From positions 1-46,373 of the forward strand of contig JAIXOR010000011.1 in NCBI GenBank assembly GCA_027486655.1: DNA of 46,373 bases, written 5' to 3'. Below the pieces are notes generated by a model that saw nothing but the letters and a program-made list of their open reading frames with translations, did no database searches and was not told where the DNA came from. Below are positions 25,064 through 31,530 of this stretch, piece by piece. The stretch's first letter is position 1. Each line of letters starts with the position of its first letter. The translations under genes were made by a program, and so were the position numbers. Origin of the DNA: Verrucomicrobiaceae bacterium (lineage in GTDB: Bacteria; Verrucomicrobiota; Verrucomicrobiia; Verrucomicrobiales; Akkermansiaceae).

Positions 25064-26290
25064 TCAGCGCACCTCCTCGGCATCCCCGAGGGCGATGCTC
25101 AGCTGGAACCAGAGCGAGTGCTCGTCATCCCCGCCCTTGATTGAGTCGAGGTTGTATTGGGTGCGCAGGCCGATTCTCCGGGACGCGTCGAACCACCAGG
25201 TCACGGAAGGAGAAACCCGGAAACGACCGTCCTGGCCGAAGTCCTCCACGCCCTCCACCCAGGCGAGGCGGAGGCCGGTGTCGAGGTGGGAGTTCCATGT
25301 GTAGATCGCGTGGCTGTGGAGGCCGCTTTCATGGTAGGTGCCGGAAAAGGTTTCATCGATCACTCCGTCCTCGTCCTCGTCGTGCTGGCTGAATGCGTCC
25401 ACATCCCGCCACAGGAATTCATTCCTCCACCGGAAGGCGCGGCCACCGGCTTCCAGGCCGTTTTCCCGCCAGAGGTATTCGAGGTCCAGTCCCAGCACCT
25501 GGGAGTCGCGACCGAAAGCATTGGTCCCCCATGCGGACGAGGCTCCCGCGGTGAACGCGTGGAAGTCATCGAGACGATAGCGCCCGACGACACGCGCGGT
25601 CCACACCTGGTCTGTTAGAAACGCCTCTTCTCCTTCGTGCGGGATCTCCTCTCCTTCCTCATGTTCGTGTTCATGATGCGAGTGGCTGTGGGCGGGAGCA
25701 TCGCCGAAGCCGAGCGAGGCGATGGCGGTGAAACCCGGGTCCATGCCGAGCGGAAGGTTCCATGAGAGTTCCGCGCCTTCGAGCAGGAGTCCGTCTTCAC
25801 CGAGGAAGCGGCTGTTGGCGAGTTCCGCATCCACGAAGTCCCAGCCGTGGAGGTGGCGGTCGTTGAGCGCGCCGAATCGTGAGAGAAATCGCCCGCCCTT
25901 GAGCTCGAGTCCGCCGGGGATGCCGGTGATTTTGCCGAAGGCTTCCTCAAGCTCGCCGTCCCAATCGCCCTCCGCATCCTGGAAGAAGAGATAGTTGGCA
26001 AAGCCTTCGAGGTACTTCGTGCGCAGCGAGAGTCCGGGCTCGATGGCCTGGGCGGAGAATGTCTCGCGCTTCGGGTCGTGGCCGCCCGAGGACAGGTCGC
26101 CGATCTCCCCGGTGGAGAAGCCGCCCACGCCGTGGAGGTGGAGGTTGGGATGAAGCACGCCGGCGATGGTCCAGTCATTGAAGCGCTCCCAGGCATCCGG
26201 GGTGGTGGAGGCTGGAGCGGCTGCGGGATCACCGCCCTGGGCGATGGCGAGGGTTCCGAGGAACCAGGCTGAGGTCGTCCTGAGTTTCAT
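25064..26290 (-). CDS. Outer-membrane beta-barrel with His-rich loop, zinc-uptake associated
   Basis: A 408-residue protein with a signal peptide and alternating beta-strand pattern ending in an aromatic/hydrophobic strand (LWFQLSIALG), as expected for an outer-membrane barrel. About residues 200-222 form a striking His/Glu-rich loop (HSHSHHEHEHEEGEEIPHEG), and a second acidic loop reads HDEDEDGVIDE. It is the last gene of the zinc-type ABC operon, 24 bases after the permease. I infer a role in collecting or passing zinc across the outer membrane; no TonB box or plug is seen, so it looks like a porin rather than a ZnuD-type receptor. A CTGTTAGAA word is at 25612-25620. Confidence 0.82.
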   Translation of the reverse strand: MKLRTTSAWFLGTLAIAQGGDPAAAPASTTPDAWERFNDWTIAGVLHPNLHLHGVGGFSTGEIGDLSSGGHDPKRETFSAQAIEPGLSLRTKYLEGFANYLFFQDAEGDWDGELEEAFGKITGIPGGLELKGGRFLSRFGALNDRHLHGWDFVDAELANSRFLGEDGLLLEGAELSWNLPLGMDPGFTAIASLGFGDAPAHSHSHHEHEHEEGEEIPHEGEEAFLTDQVWTARVVGRYRLDDFHAFTAGASSAWGTNAFGRDSQVLGLDLEYLWRENGLEAGGRAFRWRNEFLWRDVDAFSQHDEDEDGVIDETFSGTYHESGLHSHAIYTWNSHLDTGLRLAWVEGVEDFGQDGRFRVSPSVTWWFDASRRIGLRTQYNLDSIKGGDDEHSLWFQLSIALGDAEEVR

Positions 26291-26314
26291 GGTGGTATTG
26301 GGGGAAAGCGGCGG

Positions 26315-27154
26315 TCAGCGGGCTTTGTTGCGGGAGCGGCCGAGCAGGCCGTATTTCGGGCTGAAGAGGAAGGCAGCGAGGAAGCAGGCACCGAGCACGA
26401 GCACGATGGCGGGGCCTTGTTCGATGTTGAGCCACCAACCGACGAGCACGGCGAAGGCGGAGGCTAGGCCACCCAGCAGAGAGCCGCCCCAGAACATCGC
26501 GTTGGTCGAGTCTGTTAGAAGATAAACCGTGGCCGCCGGAGTGACCAGCAGTCCGAGCGCGAGCATGCAGCCGACGGCTTGCAGCGAGGAGATCAGCACG
26601 ACGATGAGCACGGCCAGCAGGAGGTAGTTGAGCGCGCGCACCGGCACACCCAGGGTGGCGGCGACTTCGGCGTCGAAGAGCGTCATGAGCAGCGGACGGT
26701 GCAAGGCGGTGAGCAGGCCCAGCGCGCCGAAGGAGATCCAGAAGTTCGTCCACAAGTCGCTGTCCCGCAGGCCCATGATGTTGCCGAAAAGCCACTCATC
26801 CATTTCCTGGGTCACGCCGAGGCGGCGGAGCAGGATGATGCCTCCGCTGAAGGCGGCGGTGTAAAGGATGGCAAGTGCGGAGTCCTGATCGATGCGCGAG
26901 CCCCGGGAGACGGCGAGCGAGCCGAGCCCGATGAGCAATGCGGCGAAAAGGCTACCGAGAAAGGCGCTCCAATCGTTGAGCCCGGCCACCAGGATGGCCA
27001 CGGCGATCCCGGGCAGCAGCGCGTGGGAAAGGGAGCCGACCTTGAGGGCGGATTTCCTGAGCACGACAAACGCGCTCGCATAGCCGTTGGTGAATCCGAT
27101 GAGCAGCGCGGCGATGATCGCGCGCTGGTTGAACGGATGGCGGAGGGGTTCCAT
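26315..27154 (-). CDS. znuB: Metal (zinc/manganese-type) ABC transporter permease
   Basis: A 279-residue integral membrane protein of the ABC-3 (ZnuB/MntB) family with about eight hydrophobic helices. Family landmarks are TNGYASAFVVLRKSALKVGSLSHALLPGIA and the coupling-region sequence ATLGVPVRALNYLLL, followed by VGCMLALGLLVTPAATVYLL. It forms the inner-membrane channel paired with the ATPase upstream. I set the start at the ATG at 27154, which overlaps the ATPase stop by one base (TGATG), rather than a GTG at 27169. Substrate is inferred from the operon (His-rich ZnuA and outer-membrane partner); manganese cannot be excluded. A CTGTTAGAA word lies at 26512-26520. Confidence 0.92.
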   Translation of the reverse strand: MEPLRHPFNQRAIIAALLIGFTNGYASAFVVLRKSALKVGSLSHALLPGIAVAILVAGLNDWSAFLGSLFAALLIGLGSLAVSRGSRIDQDSALAILYTAAFSGGIILLRRLGVTQEMDEWLFGNIMGLRDSDLWTNFWISFGALGLLTALHRPLLMTLFDAEVAATLGVPVRALNYLLLAVLIVVLISSLQAVGCMLALGLLVTPAATVYLLTDSTNAMFWGGSLLGGLASAFAVLVGWWLNIEQGPAIVLVLGACFLAAFLFSPKYGLLGRSRNKAR

Positions 27155-27924
27155 CAGCCAATCGGGCACGGCATCTCCTTTCCACCGAAGGTTTGATCGA
27201 GAAGCTCCGTGGTGAAGACCTCGTCGACCGATCCGAAGGCGATGGCGGATCGGCGGAGCAGGAGGACCTCGTCGTAGATGTCCCGGACGGTGTCCATGTC
27301 GTGGTGGGAGGCGACCACAAGCCTGCCCTCGGCGGCGATCTCGCGCAGGGTGGCGGCGAGGGCGGCTTTGGAATTGCGGTCGAGGCCGGTGAAGGGTTCG
27401 TCCAGCAAAAGCACGTGGGCTTCCTGGGCGAGGGCGCGAGCGAGGAAAACCCGCTGCTGCTGGCCGCCGCTCAGTTCGCTGATCTGGCGGTGGGCGAGGT
27501 CGGTGAGTTCCATCAGGCCGATGGCGCGTGAGATGGCCGCCTCATCGGTGGTGGAGAAGGGTTTCCACCATCCCGCCTGCGGATAACGGCCCATGCGGAC
27601 CACCCGTTCGACGGTGATGGGAAACTGCCAGTCGACATTTTCCCGCTGTGGCAGGTAGGCGATCTCGCGGCTCCACTTCGCCACCTTGGTGCCCCGCCAG
27701 AGGATGCGGCCGCCGGCGAGCGGGATCAGGCCGGCGATCGCCTTGAGAAGGGTGCTTTTGCCCGCTCCGTTCGGACCGATGAGGGCCACGCAGGCCCCGC
27801 AGGAGGTGGCCAGCGAGACATCGTGCAGGGCGTCGATGTGGCGATAGCGGACATGCAGGTTCTCCACCACCAGTTCGTGATGATGGGCGCAATGGGCGCA
27901 GGATTCATGGGTGGCGACGGTCAT
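27154..27924 (-). CDS. znuC: Metal ABC transporter ATP-binding protein
   Basis: A 256-residue ABC ATPase of the ZnuC/MntA group. Walker A GPNGAGKST, the Q-loop region LPQRENVDWQFPITV, the signature LSGGQQQRVFLARAL, Walker B VLLLDEPFTGLD and the switch histidine in VVASHHDMD are all intact. The protein starts with an unusual Cys/His cluster (HESCAHCAHHH) before the first ABC strand, a possible metal-sensing tail. I use the ATG at 27924; a GTG at 27948 inside the preceding gene would add eight residues. Energises the permease encoded next, with which it is translationally coupled. Confidence 0.94.
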   Translation of the reverse strand: MTVATHESCAHCAHHHELVVENLHVRYRHIDALHDVSLATSCGACVALIGPNGAGKSTLLKAIAGLIPLAGGRILWRGTKVAKWSREIAYLPQRENVDWQFPITVERVVRMGRYPQAGWWKPFSTTDEAAISRAIGLMELTDLAHRQISELSGGQQQRVFLARALAQEAHVLLLDEPFTGLDRNSKAALAATLREIAAEGRLVVASHHDMDTVRDIYDEVLLLRRSAIAFGSVDEVFTTELLDQTFGGKEMPCPIG

Positions 27925-27932
27925 CGGCGGGA

Positions 27933-28382
27933 TCAATGGGAGTTCCACTCGTAGTGCAGGGTTTCCTCCAGGGTGCCGGAGCCCGTGAGATACAAGGTCC
28001 GGTCCTGATGGCCATCCGGCATGAGCGTGAGAAACACGGCGGTTTCCGCATCGCCCGCAGCCAGCGAGACCCTGAGATCCGCCATGCCGCCGTGAAGGGG
28101 CAGCTGGACGTCATGCTCGCTTTCACCGGCAGGCATTGCAGCGGATTCGAGGATAGCATCTCCATCCACGGTCTCGATCCGCAACCGGGACACCGGGTCC
28201 AGCAGCTTCAAGCGCAGCACGGCGGGCGTTTTCCCCTGCTTCTCCTGGGTCTCAGGGCGGACCACAAGCTCCACGGGCCGCGCCGCCGTCAAGTGGCGGA
28301 GTGGGATCGCGATCAGGGCGAGCCCGGCGATCACCCCGGCGGTGCCAAACAAGGGCGATGCATACCAGCGGGTGCCGTTCAT
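27933..28382 (-). CDS. Small membrane-anchored protein in the zinc-uptake operon
   Basis: A 149-residue protein with one N-terminal transmembrane helix (about residues 10-30, PLFGTAGVIAGLALIAIPL) and an extracytoplasmic, beta-rich domain (LVVRPETQEKQGKTPAVLRLKLLDPVSR and on). I do not recognise the family. It overlaps the ZnuA-like gene by four bases (ATGA) and lies nine bases before the ATPase gene, so it is firmly part of the operon. It contains only scattered histidines, so metal binding is not obvious. It could assist the binding protein or the permease; this is inference from position. Confidence 0.8.
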   Translation of the reverse strand: MNGTRWYASPLFGTAGVIAGLALIAIPLRHLTAARPVELVVRPETQEKQGKTPAVLRLKLLDPVSRLRIETVDGDAILESAAMPAGESEHDVQLPLHGGMADLRVSLAAGDAETAVFLTLMPDGHQDRTLYLTGSGTLEETLHYEWNSH

Positions 28383-29278
28383 GGAGTGGCGAGCGCGGTG
28401 GTGATGGAGCGGACGTTGTGGCGGATCATCGCTTCAAAGCCGGCCTCGGCACCCGTGCCGTTGCCGTCGGAGATGAGTGGCGTGGCGACGCGGGTGCCGG
28501 TGGCGGCGGCGATCGCATTCACCGGCTTGGTCGCGGCTCCGGTCTCCGGAAACACGGCGCGAACGCCCGATTTCCGGACCGATTCGATGGTCTGCGCCTG
28601 TTGTTGGGGCGTGGTGTTCTGCTCTTTGTTCAAGCCCGCCACGGCAATCACCTCAAAGCCGAACTCGTGGGCGAAATAAGCGAAGGCATTGTGGGCGGTG
28701 ACCAGCTTGCGCTGCCCGCGCGGCACTTTGGAAAGCTCGGACTTCGCCCAACTCTTCAGGTCCGCGAGGCGTTTGCCATACGAGGCGGCGTTTGCGAGGT
28801 AGGCATCCTTGCCCGCCGGGTCTTTCTCGCCCATGGCCTGAGCCACCACCCGTGCGGCGCGGCGCATGTTTTCGATCCCATGCCACCAGTGAGGGTCCAG
28901 CGAACCCGCCCCATGATCCGGACAGCAGGTGTAAACGGCATCCTTGCCCACCGTCAGCGAAGGAATCGTCCGGCCCACCTCAACCACCGTCACTCCGCCA
29001 ATCGCGGCTTTGACCCGGTCCAGATAAGGCTCCAGGCCCTTGCCACTGGCCAGGATCAGCGCGGAGGACTGCATTTTCCTCAGGTCCTCCGGTTTCGGCT
29101 CAAAGCGGTGCGGGTTCCCCCCCTCGCCGACGAGATCAAAAACCTTCACCCGGTCCGCTCCCACCTGCCTGGCGAGATCCGCCATCAGCGGGTGCAGCGC
29201 CGAGACCTGAAGCTGAGCGGCCCATCCTTGCGTGACGGCCAGCCCGAGGAGCACGAGTGAAACGAGACGGTGTTTCAT
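28379..29278 (-). CDS. znuA: Zinc-type metal ABC transporter substrate-binding protein
   Basis: A 299-residue periplasmic binding protein of the ZinT/ZnuA (SBP_bac_9) family with a signal peptide (KHRLVSLVLLGLAVTQGWA). Candidate metal ligands are the histidines in GNPHRFEPKPEDL, LDPHWWHGIENM and TAHNAFAYFAHEFGF, plus an aspartate in LISDGNG. A long His-rich loop typical of many ZnuA proteins is absent; a CCPDHG segment sits near its position. The start is the ATG at 29278; longer in-frame starts overlap lpxA on the other strand. First gene of a five-gene minus-strand operon, divergent from lpxA across about 100 bases. Confidence 0.92.
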   Translation of the reverse strand: MKHRLVSLVLLGLAVTQGWAAQLQVSALHPLMADLARQVGADRVKVFDLVGEGGNPHRFEPKPEDLRKMQSSALILASGKGLEPYLDRVKAAIGGVTVVEVGRTIPSLTVGKDAVYTCCPDHGAGSLDPHWWHGIENMRRAARVVAQAMGEKDPAGKDAYLANAASYGKRLADLKSWAKSELSKVPRGQRKLVTAHNAFAYFAHEFGFEVIAVAGLNKEQNTTPQQQAQTIESVRKSGVRAVFPETGAATKPVNAIAAATGTRVATPLISDGNGTGAEAGFEAMIRHNVRSITTALATP

Positions 29279-29379
29279 GGCCGGGAAGCTGATGCATAAA
29301 ATCCGTTGTTGCAAGAGTTTTGCGTTTAAATTGGAGTTTGTGCTCGTCACCCGAGGCCCACGGGGTCGAAAATCCGCGC
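29279..29379. promoter_or_regulatory. Divergent promoter region between znuA and lpxA
   Basis: About 100 bases separate the znuA ATG from the likely lpxA GTG. The stretch 29290-29340 is AT-rich for this genome and contains GCATAAAA and, after 13 bases, GTTTTGC, an imperfect inverted pair that could be an operator such as a Zur site. The match to any known Zur consensus is poor. I can support a shared promoter region, not a defined site. Confidence 0.4.
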
Positions 29380-30153
29380 GTGATCCACCCCACCGCCATT
29401 GTCTCTCCGCTCGCCCGAATCGGAAACAACGTGCGCATCGGTCCCTTTTGCGTGATCGGAGCCCACGTCGAGCTTGGCGACGACTGCGTGCTCCACTCCC
29501 ATGTGGTTCTGGAAGGGCATTCGACATTCGGCCGCGGCAACGAGTTCTTCCCCTTCGCCGCCATCGGGGGAAAGACCCAGGACCTCAAGTACCAGGGTGA
29601 GCCCACTTACCTTGAGGTGGGGGATCACAATGTGTTCCGGGAAAACACCACCGTGCACCGCGGCACCCATGAGGCTCTTCCCACCCGCATCGGGTCGCAC
29701 AACCTGTTTCTTTGCTATTCCCACGTCGCCCACGACTGCCAGCTCGGCAACCACATCATCCTCTCCAACTCGGTGGGCATCGCGGGACACATCATCATTG
29801 AGGACTACGCGATCGTTTCCGGCGTGGCGGCGGTCCACCAGTTCTGCCGCATCGGCCGCCACTCGATCATCGGCGGTTGCTCCAAGGTGGTTCAGGACGT
29901 GCCGCCTTACATGATTGTCGATGGCAACCCGGCCTCAACCCGCGGCCTCAACCTGGTGGGCTTGCAGCGCAGGGGCTTTGCCGAGGACGACATCAAGGCG
30001 CTCAAGGCGGCCTACAAGAAGCTTTTCCTCAAAAAGGACGGCAACCTCTCCAACTCCATCAGCTCGCTGAAGGCCACCCACGTGGCGGACACTCCACACG
30101 TCGCGCATCTCATCCATTTCGTCGAGGCCTCGGAACGCGGAGTCACCCGCTGA
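29380..30153 (+). CDS. lpxA: UDP-N-acetylglucosamine acyltransferase
   Basis: A 257-residue left-handed beta-helix acyltransferase that starts lipid A synthesis by adding a 3-hydroxyacyl chain from acyl carrier protein to UDP-GlcNAc. Family markers are IHPTAIVSPLARIGNNVRIGPFC, GGKTQDLKY, FRENTTVHRGT, the catalytic histidine in SHVAHDC (His118), VGIAGHI, AVHQFCRIG and GLNLVGLQRRGF. The C-terminal helices are present and the length fits E. coli LpxA (262). I place the start at the GTG at 29380 because the family begins MIHPTA; a TTG at 29320 would add 20 residues without family support. It shows that the organism makes lipid A. No other lpx gene is in the window. Confidence 0.95.
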   Translation: MIHPTAIVSPLARIGNNVRIGPFCVIGAHVELGDDCVLHSHVVLEGHSTFGRGNEFFPFAAIGGKTQDLKYQGEPTYLEVGDHNVFRENTTVHRGTHEALPTRIGSHNLFLCYSHVAHDCQLGNHIILSNSVGIAGHIIIEDYAIVSGVAAVHQFCRIGRHSIIGGCSKVVQDVPPYMIVDGNPASTRGLNLVGLQRRGFAEDDIKALKAAYKKLFLKKDGNLSNSISSLKATHVADTPHVAHLIHFVEASERGVTR

Positions 30154-30163
30154 AGCGCGGAAA

Positions 30164-30190
30164 ACCCCGGCTCCTCAAGGGAACCGGGGT
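30164..30190 (+). terminator. Possible terminator after lpxA
   Basis: A seven-bp perfect stem (ACCCCGG, 30164-30170, with CCGGGGT, 30184-30190) lies ten bases after the stop. There is no T run on either strand, so termination is only probable. Confidence 0.45.
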
Positions 30191-30229
30191 CCTGCCATTG
30201 AATACGGATGCGGGGAAAGCAGGCATCCA

Positions 30230-30925
30230 TCAATCGGGATCCGCACCGGAATCCCATTCGTCTGGAGTGAGGACGCCGTCTTCGTTGTCGTCCTTCTTGT
30301 TGAACTTCTTGAGGATGTAGCCAGCGGTCTTCTTCGGCGGGAAGTTGGTGGCAAACTCGTCGAGGGTGAGCTCGCCGTTTCCATCAAGGTCGGCGATCGA
30401 GAAGCGGCTGATCGGTTCGTTGTTGTCGGGCAGCGAGTCGTCCTTGTAAACCAGCCACTCGGCCAGAGAAAGCGCGTTGTTGTCATCGGTATCCGCGCGC
30501 AGGAAACGACGGCGCGTGTCCACAAACGACTTGCCGGGACGGGTCGGCGCGAACTCCTCGTAGCTCAGGGAAGAGTCGGCATTCAGGTCGAGCGCGTTGA
30601 AACGTGCGGTGTCCTTGTCGGTCTCCGGAGAGTCGTCATCGCTGCTCTTGTAAAGATTCCACTCGGCAAGCGTGACGAGCTTGTCGCGATTGGCATCCGC
30701 GCGGTTGAACTTTTTCAGGATCTGCTCCTGGCGGGCGCTCTTCGACAGCGTGGTGCGGAACTCGGACAAGGTGAGGCTGCCCGAGGCGTCGACGTCGGCG
30801 CGCGTGAACTTGAGGGCATCGTCCGTGGCAAAAGCCGGGACAGTAGCGATCGCGAAAAGGCCGGCGGTGCCGATCCAGCCGCGCAGCAGCGGTTTGTGGG
30901 ATGAGAGGGAGTGTTTGGGATTCAT
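30230..30925 (-). CDS. Secreted six-EF-hand calcium-binding protein
   Basis: A 231-residue protein with a signal peptide (GLFAIATVPAFA) followed almost entirely by EF-hand units. Six calcium loops can be read: DVDASGSLTLSEF, DANRDKLVTLAEW, DLNADSSLSYEEF, DTDDNNALSLAEW, DLDGNGELTLDEF and DDNEDGVLTPDEW. Most have acidic residues at the first and last ligand positions; the second has Trp after the final Glu. Repeats are separated by basic helices (RRRFLR, KKFNKK). It likely binds calcium outside the cytoplasm; partner unknown. It converges on lpxA. Upstream lies the inverted repeat at 30974-30988. Confidence 0.9.
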   Translation of the reverse strand: MNPKHSLSSHKPLLRGWIGTAGLFAIATVPAFATDDALKFTRADVDASGSLTLSEFRTTLSKSARQEQILKKFNRADANRDKLVTLAEWNLYKSSDDDSPETDKDTARFNALDLNADSSLSYEEFAPTRPGKSFVDTRRRFLRADTDDNNALSLAEWLVYKDDSLPDNNEPISRFSIADLDGNGELTLDEFATNFPPKKTAGYILKKFNKKDDNEDGVLTPDEWDSGADPD

Positions 30926-30973
30926 AACGGAATCACGCTGCTCCGTCGCGCAGGGGAAGGCAATGACGCGATT

Positions 30974-30988
30974 TTAACAGTTTGTTAA
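30974..30988. promoter_or_regulatory. Inverted repeat upstream of the EF-hand gene
   Basis: TTAACA-GTT-TGTTAA, a perfect six-base inverted repeat with a three-base spacer, 49 bases upstream of the EF-hand ATG. On the minus strand it overlaps TAAAAT, a possible -10 element. It is a candidate operator. Confidence 0.45.
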
Positions 30989-31173
30989 CCATCGGACATG
31001 ACGATCCACCCGGCGGGGTTTTGAAAGAGTTCGGCGGTCCAAGATCGCTGCCGGATGGCGAAAGCCGGAGAACCAGGCCTGCCACCACCATGCTAAGGGC
31101 AGGGCATGTGGCTCAGGAAGACTGTTCCAGCGGAACCCGGGCGCACTCTCAAAAATTGACCTTTCCTCTGGAT

Positions 31174-31209
31174 AAAAAAGAGGCCGCCGGGGCACCCACC
31201 CCGGCGGCC
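31174..31209 (-). terminator. Strong orphan terminator on the minus strand
   Basis: A perfect 11-bp GC-rich stem (31182-31192 with 31199-31209) with a six-base loop is followed, on the minus strand, by TCTTTTTT. The next minus-strand gene whose transcript could reach this point does not exist within the 15 kb to the right, so it must end a short, unannotated transcript. Confidence 0.8.
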
Positions 31210-31330
31210 AAGCTGAACAACTTCAACACACCGGCGGTTTAACCCGCCATGCTTTGAGGCTGACAACTGCTGTTCACCCTTACATGAAAACGCGAACTTG
31301 CGTACGGTCTTCGTGGATTTTGACCGTCGA
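31174..31330 (-). ncRNA. Candidate small RNA (minus strand)
   Basis: The terminator at 31174-31209 is preceded on the minus strand by a second hairpin (GGCGG/CCGCC, 31233-31248) and about 80 bases of non-coding sequence. The 5' end at 31330 is a guess; I cannot identify a promoter with confidence. A 12-codon frame starting GTG and ending at the TAA within the second hairpin could make this a leader peptide instead. Confidence 0.4.
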
Positions 31331-31461
31331 CCATGCGTGCCGTTCAAAAAACATTGGATTTTTTTTCGTCCCTTGGACGAAAGCGGAAAAACCAAGTCGG
31401 GCAGCAATTTTAGGAGGCCTTCCCCCAGATTATCCTCGCTAGGCCGGATCCCGTTTCTTAT

Positions 31462-31471
31462 AGGTGCACCT
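31462..31471. promoter_or_regulatory. Palindrome upstream of the sulfatase operon
   Basis: AGGTGCACCT, a perfect ten-base palindrome 60 bases before the sulfatase ATG, in an AT-rich context (TTAT before, TTAA after). It is a possible operator of the operon that begins with the sulfatase. Confidence 0.35.
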
Positions 31472-31530
31472 TAAGACGGGGATTTGCGGACCACGAAAAT
31501 CCCCTTCCGAAAAATCCCACCCCATCCGTC

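Larger units (their letters stand above)
30926..31530. other. 605-base non-coding stretch
   Basis: Between the divergent EF-hand and sulfatase genes. It holds the TTAACA/TGTTAA inverted repeat (30974-30988), an orphan minus-strand terminator (31174-31209) with a second hairpin behind it (31233-31248), a TTCGTCC/GGACGAA hairpin near 31365-31381 preceded by eight T, and the AGGTGCACCT palindrome (31462-31471). Short open frames here lack family resemblance or ribosome-binding sites. I see no protein gene. Confidence 0.7.

Noticed and set aside
24959..25144. 61-codon plus-strand frame after the AT-rich gene
   Set aside because: It overlaps the end of the zinc-operon barrel gene and has no family resemblance; only its first hydrophobic stretch looks protein-like.
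29279..29527. N-terminal extension of the ZnuA-like protein
   Set aside because: It would overlap lpxA on the other strand and place the signal peptide 83 residues inside the protein.
31365..31381. TTCGTCC/GGACGAA hairpin near a T run as a terminator
   Set aside because: The T run precedes the hairpin on the plus strand and is an A run after it on the minus strand, so it fits neither orientation.
31093..31407. 104-codon minus-strand frame across the orphan terminator
   Set aside because: It runs through the terminator stem and has no recognisable domain; the small-RNA reading explains the region better.
31254..31442. 62-codon plus-strand frame upstream of the sulfatase
   Set aside because: No ribosome-binding site, odd composition and no similarity; regarded as chance.
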